The position numbers and the translations under genes were made by a program. Positions 44,301-56,702 of a DNA stretch of 64,000 nt are shown here, piece after piece. The notes under the pieces are model-generated. The model was not told the origin of the DNA, did not search any database, and saw only the letters and a list, made by a program, of their open reading frames with translations. Every line of letters starts with the position of its first letter. Position 1 is the stretch's first letter. Origin of the DNA: Ischnura elegans (lineage: Eukaryota > Arthropoda > Insecta > Odonata > Coenagrionidae); assembly GCF_921293095.1 (NCBI RefSeq), contig NC_060259.1, positions 123,435,649 through 123,499,648 of the forward strand. Reading direction: 5' to 3'.

Positions 44301-45400
44301 GAACTTGGCATAACTAGATTCGTATATCCGTTGCACCAATGAAATTTGGTGAATGTGTATATGCTGGTATTCTTCACAAACTCCAATGGATATATGTTTT
44401 GCATGTAGTGTCTTATTAGATATATATCGATTCGTCGTATTCTGAAAATATATCGAATTCCTATGACATGCAGGATTTTACATCCGCGGGCGTATTTGGC
44501 CATGGAATATAGGGTAGATGACCAAACGGGAAGATAAATCAATAGGATTGCGAATTTTTAATTTCACGAATCAGTATACTTGATAATTCGATGATTACAG
44601 TAGCAAATATGCATATTTTCGGATCTGTCTAACTATTGATTTTAAACCTAAGAAATTTTATTAATATGTATATTATAGCATTGTTAATGCTGCACCAATT
44701 TAATTGATTTCCATTCCAAGCTCCCATTCGACACATATCGAACTGCCATTACTTATAGAATTGAATATCTACGGGGAAAGTTGAACATTCTTTGGTTCTT
44801 TCTCCAATTCAAGATTCTTAACCGTATTCATATATTTATTGTAATTAATTCGTTTAGTTGTTATAAACCTTCCTTATAATAAAAAGGTGACGGCAATGAA
44901 AGACATACATTGTCAGTGTAATCCGATCATTAATTCAATATTGGAGACATATTTATTCGAATAATCATTTCATTACTCACTGTTCGTAAATTTTCTAATA
45001 ATTATGTATTTAATTTCATTATGTCTTCTGAATTCAAACATTAAAAATCAAAATTGGAGGTGATATAATCCTAGGTTAAGGGCTAAAATAAAAAAAATCG
45101 GCTCTATTCCATAAGTTCATCTATCGTACACTATATATTTTTCTACATTGCGTAAATCATTCATATCAAAACGGTTTCCCGAAGCATTGATCACCGTGGT
45201 TACTAAGAAGCTCTTAAGTATTGTTGACAGTGAATGAGCGTATTGCCCGCATATTTAACTCATTTAAACGATATTTGGGGTGTTTCTTTCGCTTTTTGAA
45301 CCACTTATGGGCATATGACTCGGAAACATGTAACACAACTATGTTCCCACCCCCCTAATTACCCGCTTGATGAATTCAAGCGCCCAATATACTCGTTAAC
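41334..45400 (+). repeat. Composite unit 4, about one monomer short
   Basis: The monomer block is about 42657-44786. It is about 330 bp shorter than units 1-3, consistent with loss of one 315-bp monomer. Its last monomers and tail (44095-44850) are almost identical to those of unit 5 (48780-49545). Confidence 0.88.
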
Positions 45401-48400
45401 GTCCCTATAATAGCTGCGATTTGATTCACTGATTGTGTGATTGATACAATTTAGCAGCCCAAACTGTGATATGTGTGGGTATATGGAATATTGGACGTAA
45501 AAGTAAAAAAAAAATCATCGGGAGGAAAAATCTTAAATCTTTAAAAAGTCGATAACTTTTCGAGATATATCGACTTGAATTAACATGGGAGCCTTATGGG
45601 ACTAAAATGTTTTCACTTTTTTAATGTATTTATAAATATGTGAGGAACAAGACATTCCCTTGACATAAACTAGATTTTATGGTTGATTTTTTGGTGTGGT
45701 TGTCAATGCGATGAATTAATATTTAGTATTTTTTATGATTTTTTGAAAGTGCCCCATGTTTTTCTTATGGCACTACGTAAAGAATTTTTTTGACCAACTT
45801 GCAATCATCGCAGGACAAATGCCTTGAAACGCAAGATACTAGATTTTTTGGTTGATTTTTTGGCTATCTTGAAATTTTCGTGCATCGAAACAATTCCGAG
45901 GAATAAACGATTTCGACTTTCCATTGTAGAGGTGGTCGAATTTTCAATCTTGGATATCGGCGTTGAGACACGTGCCATATGATAATTTGGAATCTTCTGG
46001 AAAAACCGTAAAGGGTTCTTGGAACCCTTTTGTTTGAGCTCACTTTCTCCGTATCCCTCTTGGTTAATTAATAATTAAATTCCGAAAAATGTCCTGCACG
46101 CGAAAAATCATTGTCGCCATTTCTTTGTGGAGCATATAAATCTTGAATATCTTAGCAACCATTTCAGCTAGATGAATGAAATTTTCAGGGTAATATCATC
46201 AATGAAATAGTCAACATTTGCAATGATTGCCATTCCGATCGATCGATTCACGTGCGAGTTACATTGATACCAATCTCCTTGGATACGCTTCAATCGCTAA
46301 TAACTTTTTTGTTGATCAAAGTTTGAACATGAATGTATTACACAATACAACTGATAATGTCATTCATCCGACAAAAGTTAAATCAAGCGGATCAATTGAT
46401 TAGACTCGATGTTATGATCGATACAAGGTTGTATTCGATTGAGCCATTTTTTGGGCTTATTTACATAGTTACGGAGATAAAAATTTTAACAATATGTTAG
46501 GAAAAGAATGAATCATGCGCACACAGAAATTATTTAGATGAATTATGTTTCCTAATGAAAATACATCCATTTGAATTTATATCTTTTTGCATTAGGCCCC
46601 CGTAAGAAATACACGCATCCCGTTTATCTACGTCACCAATACAAGAATATAGGCTAAATTTTGAAAGCGGGGATATTAGAAAAGGCAGGGATAAGGGAGT
46701 GACCATAGAAGGGATATCAATAGGATTGCGGATTTTACAGTAGAGATGTCAGCAGTGTCTATTGTACGATTCCTATTAGTATAGCAAATACGCAAATTGG
46801 CATAACTTGATAAGTACATACGTTGGACCAATGAAACTTGGTAAACAGGTACATCTTGGTATTCCTCACGATACCCTATGGTAGTATGTTCAGTATTCAG
46901 TCTCACGCTCGATATATATCGAATCTACTTCTTCTTAAAATACATCGAATTGTTATAACATGTAGGATTTAACATCCAAGGACATGGTTGACCAGGGATT
47001 AAATAGGAGGTAATATTTAACTTGATATTTAACCAATAGCATTGCGGATATTTCAGTACAGATGTCAGTATGATCGAAAAATCGATTCAATTATTATAGC
47101 AAATACACAAATAGGTATAACTTGAAAAGTATACCCTTTGGACCAAATCAATTTGGCAAATGTGCACATCTTGGTATTCCTCACAATGCCCAAAAGAAAT
47201 GTTTTGTATGTTGTCTAACGTGCGATATATTTCGAATATGCTTTTTCTTCAAATATATCGAACTGCTATAACAAATAGGATTTTACAACCAAGGGCATCG
47301 TTGACCAAGTTTTATATAGTAGACACCCATAGACTGAAAGTTAAACCAATAGCATTGCGGATTTTACAGTACAGATGTCAGTATGATCGATAAATTGATT
47401 CGATTATTATAGCAAATACGTAAATTGGCACAACTTCAATACTATATCCGCTGGGCCAATGAAATTTCGTGAATGGGTAAATCCTGGTATTCCTCACAAT
47501 GCCCAATGGAAATATGTTTTGTATGTAGTCTCACGCTCGACATATATCGATTCTACTTTTTCTAAAAAGATATCGAATTGCTATAACATATAAGGTTTTA
47601 CATCCAAGGATATAGTTAACCAGGAATCATACGGAAAATACACGAAGACTGGAAGTTAAACCAATAGCATTGCGGATTTTACGGTACAAATGTCAGTATG
47701 ATCGAAAAATCAATTCAATTATTATAGCAAATACACAAATTGGTATAACTTGAAAAGTATACCCGTTGGACCAATGAAATTTGGCGATTGGTCACATCTT
47801 GGTATTCCTCACGATGATCAACAGAAATATGTTTTGTATGTAGTCTAACGTGCGATATATATCGAATATGCTTTTTCTTCAAATATATCGACCTGCTATA
47901 ACAAATAGGATTTTACATCCAAGGGCATAGTTGACCAGGTATTATACAGTAGAAACCCATAGGCTGAACGTTAAACCAATAGCATTGCGGATTTTGCAGT
48001 AGAGATGTCTGTATGATTGAAAAGTCGATTCGATTATTTTAGGAAATACCTAAATTAGCACAACTCCAATAGTTTTTCCGTTGGACCAATGAAATTTGGT
48101 GCATGGATACATATTGGTATTCCTCACCATGCCCAATGGAAATATGTTTTGTATGAAGTCTCACGTTCGATGTATATCGAATATGCTTTTTCTTCAAATA
48201 TATCGAATTTCTATAACATATACGATTTTACATCCAAGGGCATAGTTGACCAGGATTTATATAGTAGATGACCATAGAATGGAAAAAAATTAATATCGTT
48301 CCGGATTTTACAGTGCAGATGTCAGTATGATCGAAAGATCGATTCGATAATTATAGCAAATACGCAAATTAGCATAACTTGATTGCTATATAAGTTGGAC

Positions 48401-49980
48401 GAAAGAAATTTTGAGATCGGGTATATCATGATAATTCTTACAATGACAAATAGAAATATGTTTTGTATATACTCTCAAATGCGATATATATCGAATCTTC
48501 ATTTTCCAAATTATATCGATCTGCCTAAACATTTAGGATTTTACATCCACAGACATTGTTGACCAGGAATTATAGAGTAGATGACTATTAACTGAATTTA
48601 TAACACACAGCATTGAGGATTTTACAGTGCAGATGGCAGTTTAATCGAAAGATCGAATCGATTATTGTAGCAAATATACAAATTGGCATAACTTGAATAG
48701 TATATGCGTTGGACCAATGAAATTTGGTGAATGGGTACAACTTGGTATTCCTCACAATGCTCAATGGAAATATGTTTTGTATATAGTCTCAGGTTCGATA
48801 TATATCGATTCTACTATTTCTAAAAATATATCGAATTGCTATAACATATAGGGTTTTATATCCAATGTCATAGTTGACCAGGAATTATATGGTAAATGGC
48901 CATAGTCCGGAATTAAAATCAAAAGCATATCGGATTATACATTACAGATGCAGTATAGACGAAAGATCGAATCAATTATTATAGAAAATACGCAAATTGG
49001 CATAACTAGATTCGTATATCCGTTGGACCAATGAAATTTGGTGAATGTGTATATGCTGGTATTCTTCACAAACCCCAATGGATATATGTTTTGCATGTAG
49101 TGTCTCATTAGATATATATCGATTCGTCGTATTCTGAAAATATATCGAATTCCTATGACATGCAGGATTTTACATCCGCGGGCGTATTTGGCCATGGAAT
49201 ATAGGGTAGATGACCAAACGGGAAGATAAATCAATAGGATTGCGAATTTTTAATTTCACGAATCAGTATACTTGATAATTCGATGATTACTGTAGCAAAT
49301 ATGCATATTTTCGTATCTGTCTAACTATTGATTTTAAACCTAAGAAATTTTATTATAATGTTTATTATAGCATTGTTCATGCTGCACCAATTTAATTTAT
49401 TTGCATTCCAAGCTCCCATTCGACACATATCGAACTGCCATTACTTATAGAATTGAATATCTACGGGGTAAGTTGAACATTCTTTGGTTCTTTCTCCAAT
49501 TCAAGTTTCTTAACCGTATTCATACATTTATTGTAATTAATTACTTTTGTTGTTATAAAACTTCCTTATAATAAAAAGGTGACGGCATTGAGAGACATAC
49601 ATTGTCAGTGTAATCCGAACATTTTTTCAATATTGGAGACATACTTATTCTGATAATCATTTCATTAGTCTCTGTTCGTTTATTTTTAAAAAAATCATAT
49701 CTTTAATTCCATTAAGTTTGCTGAATTCAAACGTTGTAAATCAAAAATGGAGGGTTACAATCCTGAGGTAAGGGATAAAATAGGAAAAATCGGATACATT
49801 TCATAAGTTCATCTATCGTACACTATATTTTTCTACATTGGGTAAATCATGTTGTGTGTGTGTTTCTTTCGCTTTTTGAACCACTTATGGGCATATGACT
49901 CGGAAACATGTAACACAAGTATGTTCCCACCCCCCAAATTACCCGCTTGATGAATTCAAGCGCCCAATCGTCTCGTTAAC
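45401..49980 (+). repeat. Composite unit 5, extra monomer and tail deletion
   Basis: The monomer block is about 46720-49480. The tail has lost about 125 bp near 49850, where GTTGTGTGTGTG replaces sequence present in the other units (the TCATATCAAAACGG to TTTGAGTG interval). The head shares variants with unit 7 (GCTGCGATTTGATTC, CAATTTAGCAGCCC, ATTTTATGGTTG). Confidence 0.88.
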
Positions 49981-52912
49981 GTCCCTATAATAGCTAGAAA
50001 CTAATTCACTGATTGTGTGATTGATACAAATTAGTAGCCCAAACTATGATATGTGTGAGTATATGGAATATTGGACGTAAAAGTAAAAAAAATTCATCGG
50101 GAGGAAAAATCTGAAAAGTTGAAGAAGTCGATTATTTTTCGAGATATATCGACTTGAATTAACATGGGAGAATTATGGGACTAAAACTTTTAAGGTATTT
50201 TTCGGTATTTGAAAATGCGTCAGGAAAATGAGATTCCCTTGGCAAAAACTAGATTTTTTGGTTGATTTTTTCATGTCATTGTCATTGCGATAAATTGATA
50301 TTTAGTATTTTTTATGATTTTTTGAAAGTGCCCCATGCTTTTCTTATGGCACTACGTAAAGAATTTTTTTGACCAATTTGCGATCATCGCAGGACAAATT
50401 CCTTGAAACGCAAGATACTAGATTTTTTTGTTGATTTTTTGGCTATCTCGGAATTTTCATATGTCGAAACAATTCCGAGGAATAAACGATTTCGACTTTC
50501 CATTGTAGACGTGGTCGAATTTTCAATCTTGCATTTCGGCATTGAGACATGTGCCATATGAAAATTTGGAATCTCCTAGAAAAACCGTAAAGGGTTCTTC
50601 GAACCCTTACGTTTGAGCTCACTTTCTCCGTATCCCTCTTGGTTAATTAATAATTGAATTCCGAAAAATGTCCTGCACGCGAAAAATCATTGTCGCCATT
50701 TTTTGTGGAGCATACAATCTTGAATATCTTAGCAACCTTTTCAGCTAGATGATTGATATTTTCAGGGTAATACGTTTATTAAAGTAGTCAACTTTTGCAA
50801 TGGTGACAATTTCGCTCGATCGATTCATGTGCGAGTTATATAGATACCAATCTCCTTGGATACGCTTTAACCGCTAATAACTTTTTAGTTAATCAAGTTT
50901 TGAACATGAAAGTCATACACAATACAACTAAAAATGTCATTAATCCGTCAAAAGTTAAATCAACCGGATATATTGAATAGACTCGAAGTAATGATCGATA
51001 CAAGGTTGTATTCAATTGAGCCATTTTTTGAGCTTATTTACATAGTTACGGAAATAAAATTTTTAACAATAAGTAAGGAACAGAATGATTTATGCGCACA
51101 CATAAATTATTTAGATGAATTATGTTTCCTAATGAAGACACATCGATTTGAAGTTATATCTTTTTGTATTAGGCCCCCGTAAGAAATACACGCATCCCGT
51201 TTATCTACGTCACCAATACAAGAATATAGGCTAAATTTTGAAAGCGGGGATATTAGAAAAGGCAGGGATAAGGGAGTGACCATAGAAGGGATATCAATAG
51301 GATTGCGGATTTTACAGTACAGATAACACTATTGCCTAAAGTACGATTCGATTAGTACAGCAAATATTCAAATTGGCATAACTTGATTAGTGTATACGTT
51401 AGACCAATGAAACTTGGTGAACGGGTACATCTTGGTATTCCTCACAATGCTCAATGGTAATATGTCTTGTATAAAGTCTCACGTTCGATGTAAATCGAAT
51501 CTACTTTTTCTTAAAATATATAGAATTGCTATAACATGTAGGATTTTACATCCAAGGACATAGTTTACTAGGGATTAAATAGTAGATACCCATAGACTGG
51601 ATTTTAAACTAATAGCATAACGGAATTTACGGTACAGATGTCAGTATGATCGAAAAATCGATTCAATTATTATAGCAAATACACAAGTTGGTATAACTCG
51701 AAAAGTATACCAATTGGACCAATAAAATTTGGCGAAGGTGCACAACTTGGTATTCCTCAAAATGTCCAATAGAAATATATTTTGTATGTAGCGTATGTGC
51801 GATATATATCGATTATGCTTTTATTTCAAATATATCGAACTGCTATAACAAATAGGATTTTACTTCCAAGGGCATAGTTGACCAGGTATTATATAGTAGA
51901 TACCCATAGACTTTAAGTTAAACCAATAGCATTTCGGATTTTACAGTACAGATGTCAGTATGATCGATAAATCCATTCGATTATTATAGCAAATGCGTAA
52001 ATTGGTATAACTTCAATACTATATCCGCTGGGGCAATGAAATTTCGTGAATGGGTAAATCCTGGTATTCCTCACAATGCCCAATGGAAATATGTTTTGTA
52101 TGTAGTCTCACGTTCGATATATATCGAATCTACTTTTTCTTAAAAGATATCGAATTGCTATAACATATAGGATTTTACATCCAAGGACATAGTTGACCAG
52201 GAATCAAATAGAAAATACCCGCAGACTGGAAGTTAAACCAATGGTATTGAGGATTGTTAAGTAAAGATGTCAGTATAATCGATTGATCGATACGATAATT
52301 ATAGCAAATACGCAAATTGACATAACTTGATTGCTATTTAAGTTGGACCAAAGAAATTTTAGGAATGGGGACATCATGATATTTCTCACAATGCCAAATA
52401 GAAATATGTTTTGTATATGGTCTCACATGGGATATATATCGAATCTTCATTTTCCAAATATATCGATTTCCCTTAACATTTAGGATTTTACATCCACAGG
52501 CATTGTTGACCAGGAATTATAGAGTAGATGACTATTAACTGGAATTATAATATACAGCGTTGCGGATTTTACGGTGCAGATGGCATTTTAATCGAAAGAT
52601 CGAATCGATTATTGTAGCAAATATGCAAATTGGCATAATTTGAATAGTATATGCGTTGGACCAATGCAATTTGGTGAATGGGTACGCATTGGTATTCCTC
52701 ACAATGCCCAATGGGAAGATTTTTTGTATGAAGTCTCTCATTCGATACATATCGAATATACTTTTTCTTAAAATATATGGAATTGTTATAACACCTCGGA
52801 ATTTACATCAATGGGCAAAGTTGACCAAGAATTATATGGTGAATGGCCAACTATGTTCCAACCCCCCTAATTACCCGCTTGATGAATTCAAGCGCCCAAT
52901 ATACTCGTTAAC
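49981..52912 (+). repeat. Composite unit 6, tail largely deleted
   Basis: The monomer block is about 51297-52848, only five monomers. It jumps from the middle of a monomer (GGTGAATGGCCA) straight into the last 60 bp of the tail (ACTATGTTCCAACCCCCC). The junction near 52849 is clean, with one or two bases of microhomology. Confidence 0.88.
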
Positions 52913-55900
52913 GTCCCTATAATAGCTGCGATTTGATTCACTGATTGTGTGATTGATACAATTTAGCAGCCCAAACTGTGATATGTGTGGGTATATGGAA
53001 TATTGGACGTAAAAGTAAAAAAAAAATCATCGGGAGGAAAAATCTTAAATCTTTAAAAAGTCGATAACTTTTCGAGATATATCGACTTGAATTAACATGG
53101 GAGCCTTATGGGACTAAAATGTTTTCACTTTTTTAATGTATTTATAAATATGTGAGGAACAAGACATTCCCTTGACATAAACTAGATTTTATGGTTGATT
53201 TTTTGGTGTGGTTGTCAATGCGATGAATTAATATTTAGTATTTTTTATGATTTTTTGAAAGTGCCCCATGTTTTTCTTATCGCACTACGTAAAGAATTTT
53301 TTTGACCAACTTGCTATCATCGCAGGACAAATTTCTTAATACGCAAGATACTAGATTTTTTGGTTGATTTTTTGGCTATCTTGAAATTTTCGTGCGTCGA
53401 AACAATTCCGAGGAATAAACGATTTCGACTTTCCATTGTCGAGGTGGTCGAATTTTCAATCTTGGATTTCGGCGTTGAGACACGTGCCATATGAAAATTT
53501 GGAATCTTCTGGAAAAACCGTAAAGGGTTCTTCGAACCCTTACGTTTGAGCTCACTTTCTCCGTATCCCTCTTGGTTAATTAATAATTAAATTCCGAGAA
53601 ATGTCCTGCACGCGAAAAATCATTGTCGCCATTTTTTTGTGGAGCATACAACCTTAAATATCTTAGCAACCATTTCAGCTAGATGAATGAAATTTTCAGG
53701 GTAATTGGCTTATTAAAAAGGTCAACTTTTTCAATGATATCCATTCCGCTCGATCGATTCACGTGCGAGTTATATCGATACCAATCTCCTTGGATACGCT
53801 TTAATCGCTAATATCTTTTTTGTTTATCAAGTTTTGAACATAAAGGTCATACACAATACAACTGATAATGTCATTCATCCGACAAAAGTTAAATCAAGGA
53901 GATCGAATGATTAGACTCGAAGTTATGATCGATACAAGGTTGTATTCGATTGAGCCTTTTTTTGGGCTTATTTACATAGGTACGGGGATAAAAATTTTAA
54001 CAATATGTAAGGAAAAGAATGAATTATGCACACACATAAATTATTTAGATGAATTATGTTTCCTAATGAAGATACATCCATTTGAATTTATATCTTTTTG
54101 TATTAGGCCCCCGTAAGAAATACACGCATCCCGTCCAATTACGTCGCCAATATAAGAACATAGGCTAAATTTTGAAAGCGGGGATATTAGAGAAGGCAGG
54201 GATAAGGGAGTGACCATAGAAGGGATATCAATAGGATTGCGAATTTTTCAATACAGGTGTCAGTATAGTCTAAGGTACGATTCGTATTTTATAGTAAATA
54301 CGCAAATTGGCAAAACCTAATAAGTATATCCGTTGGACCAATGAAACTTGGTGAATGGGTACATCTTGCTATTTCTCACAATGCCCAATGAAAACATGTT
54401 TAGTATGTAGTCTCTCATTCGATATATATCGAATCAGCTTTTTCTTAAAATATATTGAATAGCTATAACACATAGGATTTTACATCCAAGGACATAGTCG
54501 ACCAGGAATTATATAGAAGATAACCATAGACTGGAAATACAATCTTTGCGGATTTTACAGCACAGATGGCAGTATAGTCGAAAGTTCGATTCGATTTTTA
54601 TAGCAATTACGCAAATTGGCATAACTTGATAAGTATACCCGTTGGAGCAATGAAATTTGGCGAATGTGCACATCTTGGTTTCCTCATGATGACCAACAGT
54701 AATATGTTTTGTATGTAGTCTAACGTGCGATATATATCGAATATGCATTTTCTTCAAATATATCGAACATATAGGATTATACTTCCATAGGCATAGTTGA
54801 CCAGGAGTTATATAGAAGATAACCTTAAACTGGAAATACAATCAATATCATTGCGGATTTTACGGTACAGATGTCAGTATGATCGAAAAATCGATTCAAT
54901 TTTTATAGCATATACACAAATTGGAATAACTTGAAAAGTATACCCGTTGGACCAATGAAATTTGGCGATTGGTGACATCTTGGTATTCCTTACGATGCCC
55001 AACAGAAATATGTTTTGTATGTAGTCTAACGTGCTATACATATCGAATATGCTTTGTTACTGAAACTGTTATAACATATAGGATTTTACATACAAGGGCA
55101 TAGTTGACCAGGAATTGTATAGTAGATACCTAAAGACTAAAAGCTAAACCAATAGCATTGCGGGTGTTAAAGTACAGATGTCAGTATAATCGAAAGATCG
55201 ATTCGATAATTATAGCAAATACGGAAATTGGCATAACTTCAATACTTTTTCCGTTGGAGCAATGGCATTTGGTGAATGGGCACATATTGGTATTCTTCAC
55301 AATGCCCAATGGGAATTTGTTTTATACGTAGTCTTACATTCGATATATATCGTATCTACTTTTTCTTGAAATATATCGAATTGCTATAACATATAGGATT
55401 TTACATCCAAGAGCATAGTTGACCAGGAACTATATAGTGTATGACCATAGACTGGAAATAAAATTAATATCGTTGCGGATTTTACAGTACAGATGTCAGC
55501 ATAATCGAAAGATCGATTCGATAAATATATCAAATACGCATTTTTGGCATATCTTGATTGCTATATCAGTTGGAACAAAGAAAGTTTGGGAATGGGTACA
55601 TCATGATATTCCTCACAATGCCAAATAGAAAAATGTTTTGTTTATGGTCTCACATGCGATATATATCGAATCTTCATTTTCCAAATTATATTGATTTGCC
55701 ATAGCATTTAGGTTTTTACATCCACAGACATTGTTGACCAGGAATTATAGAGTAGATGACTATTAACTGGAATTATAATACACAGCATTGAGGATTTTAC
55801 AGTGCAGATGGCAGTGTAATCGAAAGATCGAATCGATTATTGTAGCAATTACGCAAATTGGCATAACTTGATTACTATACCGGTTAGGCAAATAAAATTT

Positions 55901-56702
55901 TGTGAAGGAGTGCATCTTTGTACTCCTCACAATGAAAAATTGAAATATGTTTCGTATGTAGTCTCACATTCGATATATATCGAACTGCGTTTTCACAAAT
56001 TATATCGAATTGCTATTACATTTGGAACTGTACATCTACGGGCTTTCTTGGCCAGGAATTATAGAGTAGATGACCAATGTCTTGAATTAAATCTAAAGCA
56101 ATGCGGGTATAGATTTGTTGGCAATTATTGGGGACAATAATTGAATGGAAAGAAATCAATAGTATATGTCTGTAGTAGATGTCTGTTTAGTTGAAATACC
56201 GTTACCATTATCAAGGCCATTTTGCAAATTGTAATATCTTGAAAACTATTTCTTTAAAACTAATGAAATTTGGGGAATGGTTACATTTTAGTATTTTTCA
56301 TATTGCATGATGGATATATATTTTGTGAGTGGTATATCTTTACATATCTATCAAACGAATCTGCGTCTCATTTTCAAGATTCGCCTATCACAACGCTTAT
56401 GGACATTGAGAGTTGAAAAATAACCACCAAATCGCCACTATCTTGAAATCTCAGTTCAATTATTACTCAATGCTATACTTAACCTATCCATGGAATGATT
56501 TATCCGTCAAATGAAATCCTATTGAACATTATAAATCTTTTATGAGTGAACAATTAAGATCCTTTCCTATTAAAAAAAACGGCGGGGAAATTTGTGAATA
56601 TTTGAAACACTTATGGACACAATACTCAACAACATGTGACAAAACAATGTCCCCGACCCCCTAATAACCCGCTTGAAGAATTCAAGCACCCATCCACTCG
56701 TT
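52913..56702 (+). repeat. Composite unit 7, diverged right edge
   Basis: The head is nearly identical to that of unit 5. Monomers run from 54231 to about 56100, and the outermost sequence is increasingly diverged. The tail is recognisable mainly at its end (ACACTTATGGACAC, CATGTGAC, CCCCCTAATAACCCGCTTGAAGAATTCAAGC). Divergence toward the array edge is expected where exchange with inner units is rare. Confidence 0.85.

Larger units (their letters stand above)
28139..56702 (+). repeat. Tandem array of seven ~4.4-kb composite units (satellite within satellite)
   Basis: Seven head-to-tail units start with GTCCCTATA at 28139, 32543, 36933, 41334, 45401, 49981 and 52913. Unit lengths are 4404, 4390, 4401, 4067, 4580, 2932 and 3790 bp. 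Each has a head of about 1.3 kb, a block of about 315-bp monomers and a tail of about 0.6 kb that ends CGCTTGATGAATTCAAGCG...CTCGTT. The array starts exactly at a head and ends exactly at a tail, so only whole units (some internally deleted) are present. There is no long open frame. Possible natures are a tandemly multiplied Helitron/HINE-like element or a higher-order (centromere-type) satellite. Confidence 0.93.

Noticed and set aside
29455..56100. Regularly spaced palindromes reminiscent of a CRISPR array
   Set aside because: The period is 315 bp, the intervening sequence is itself repeated rather than unique, and the context is clearly eukaryotic with intron-bearing transposons.
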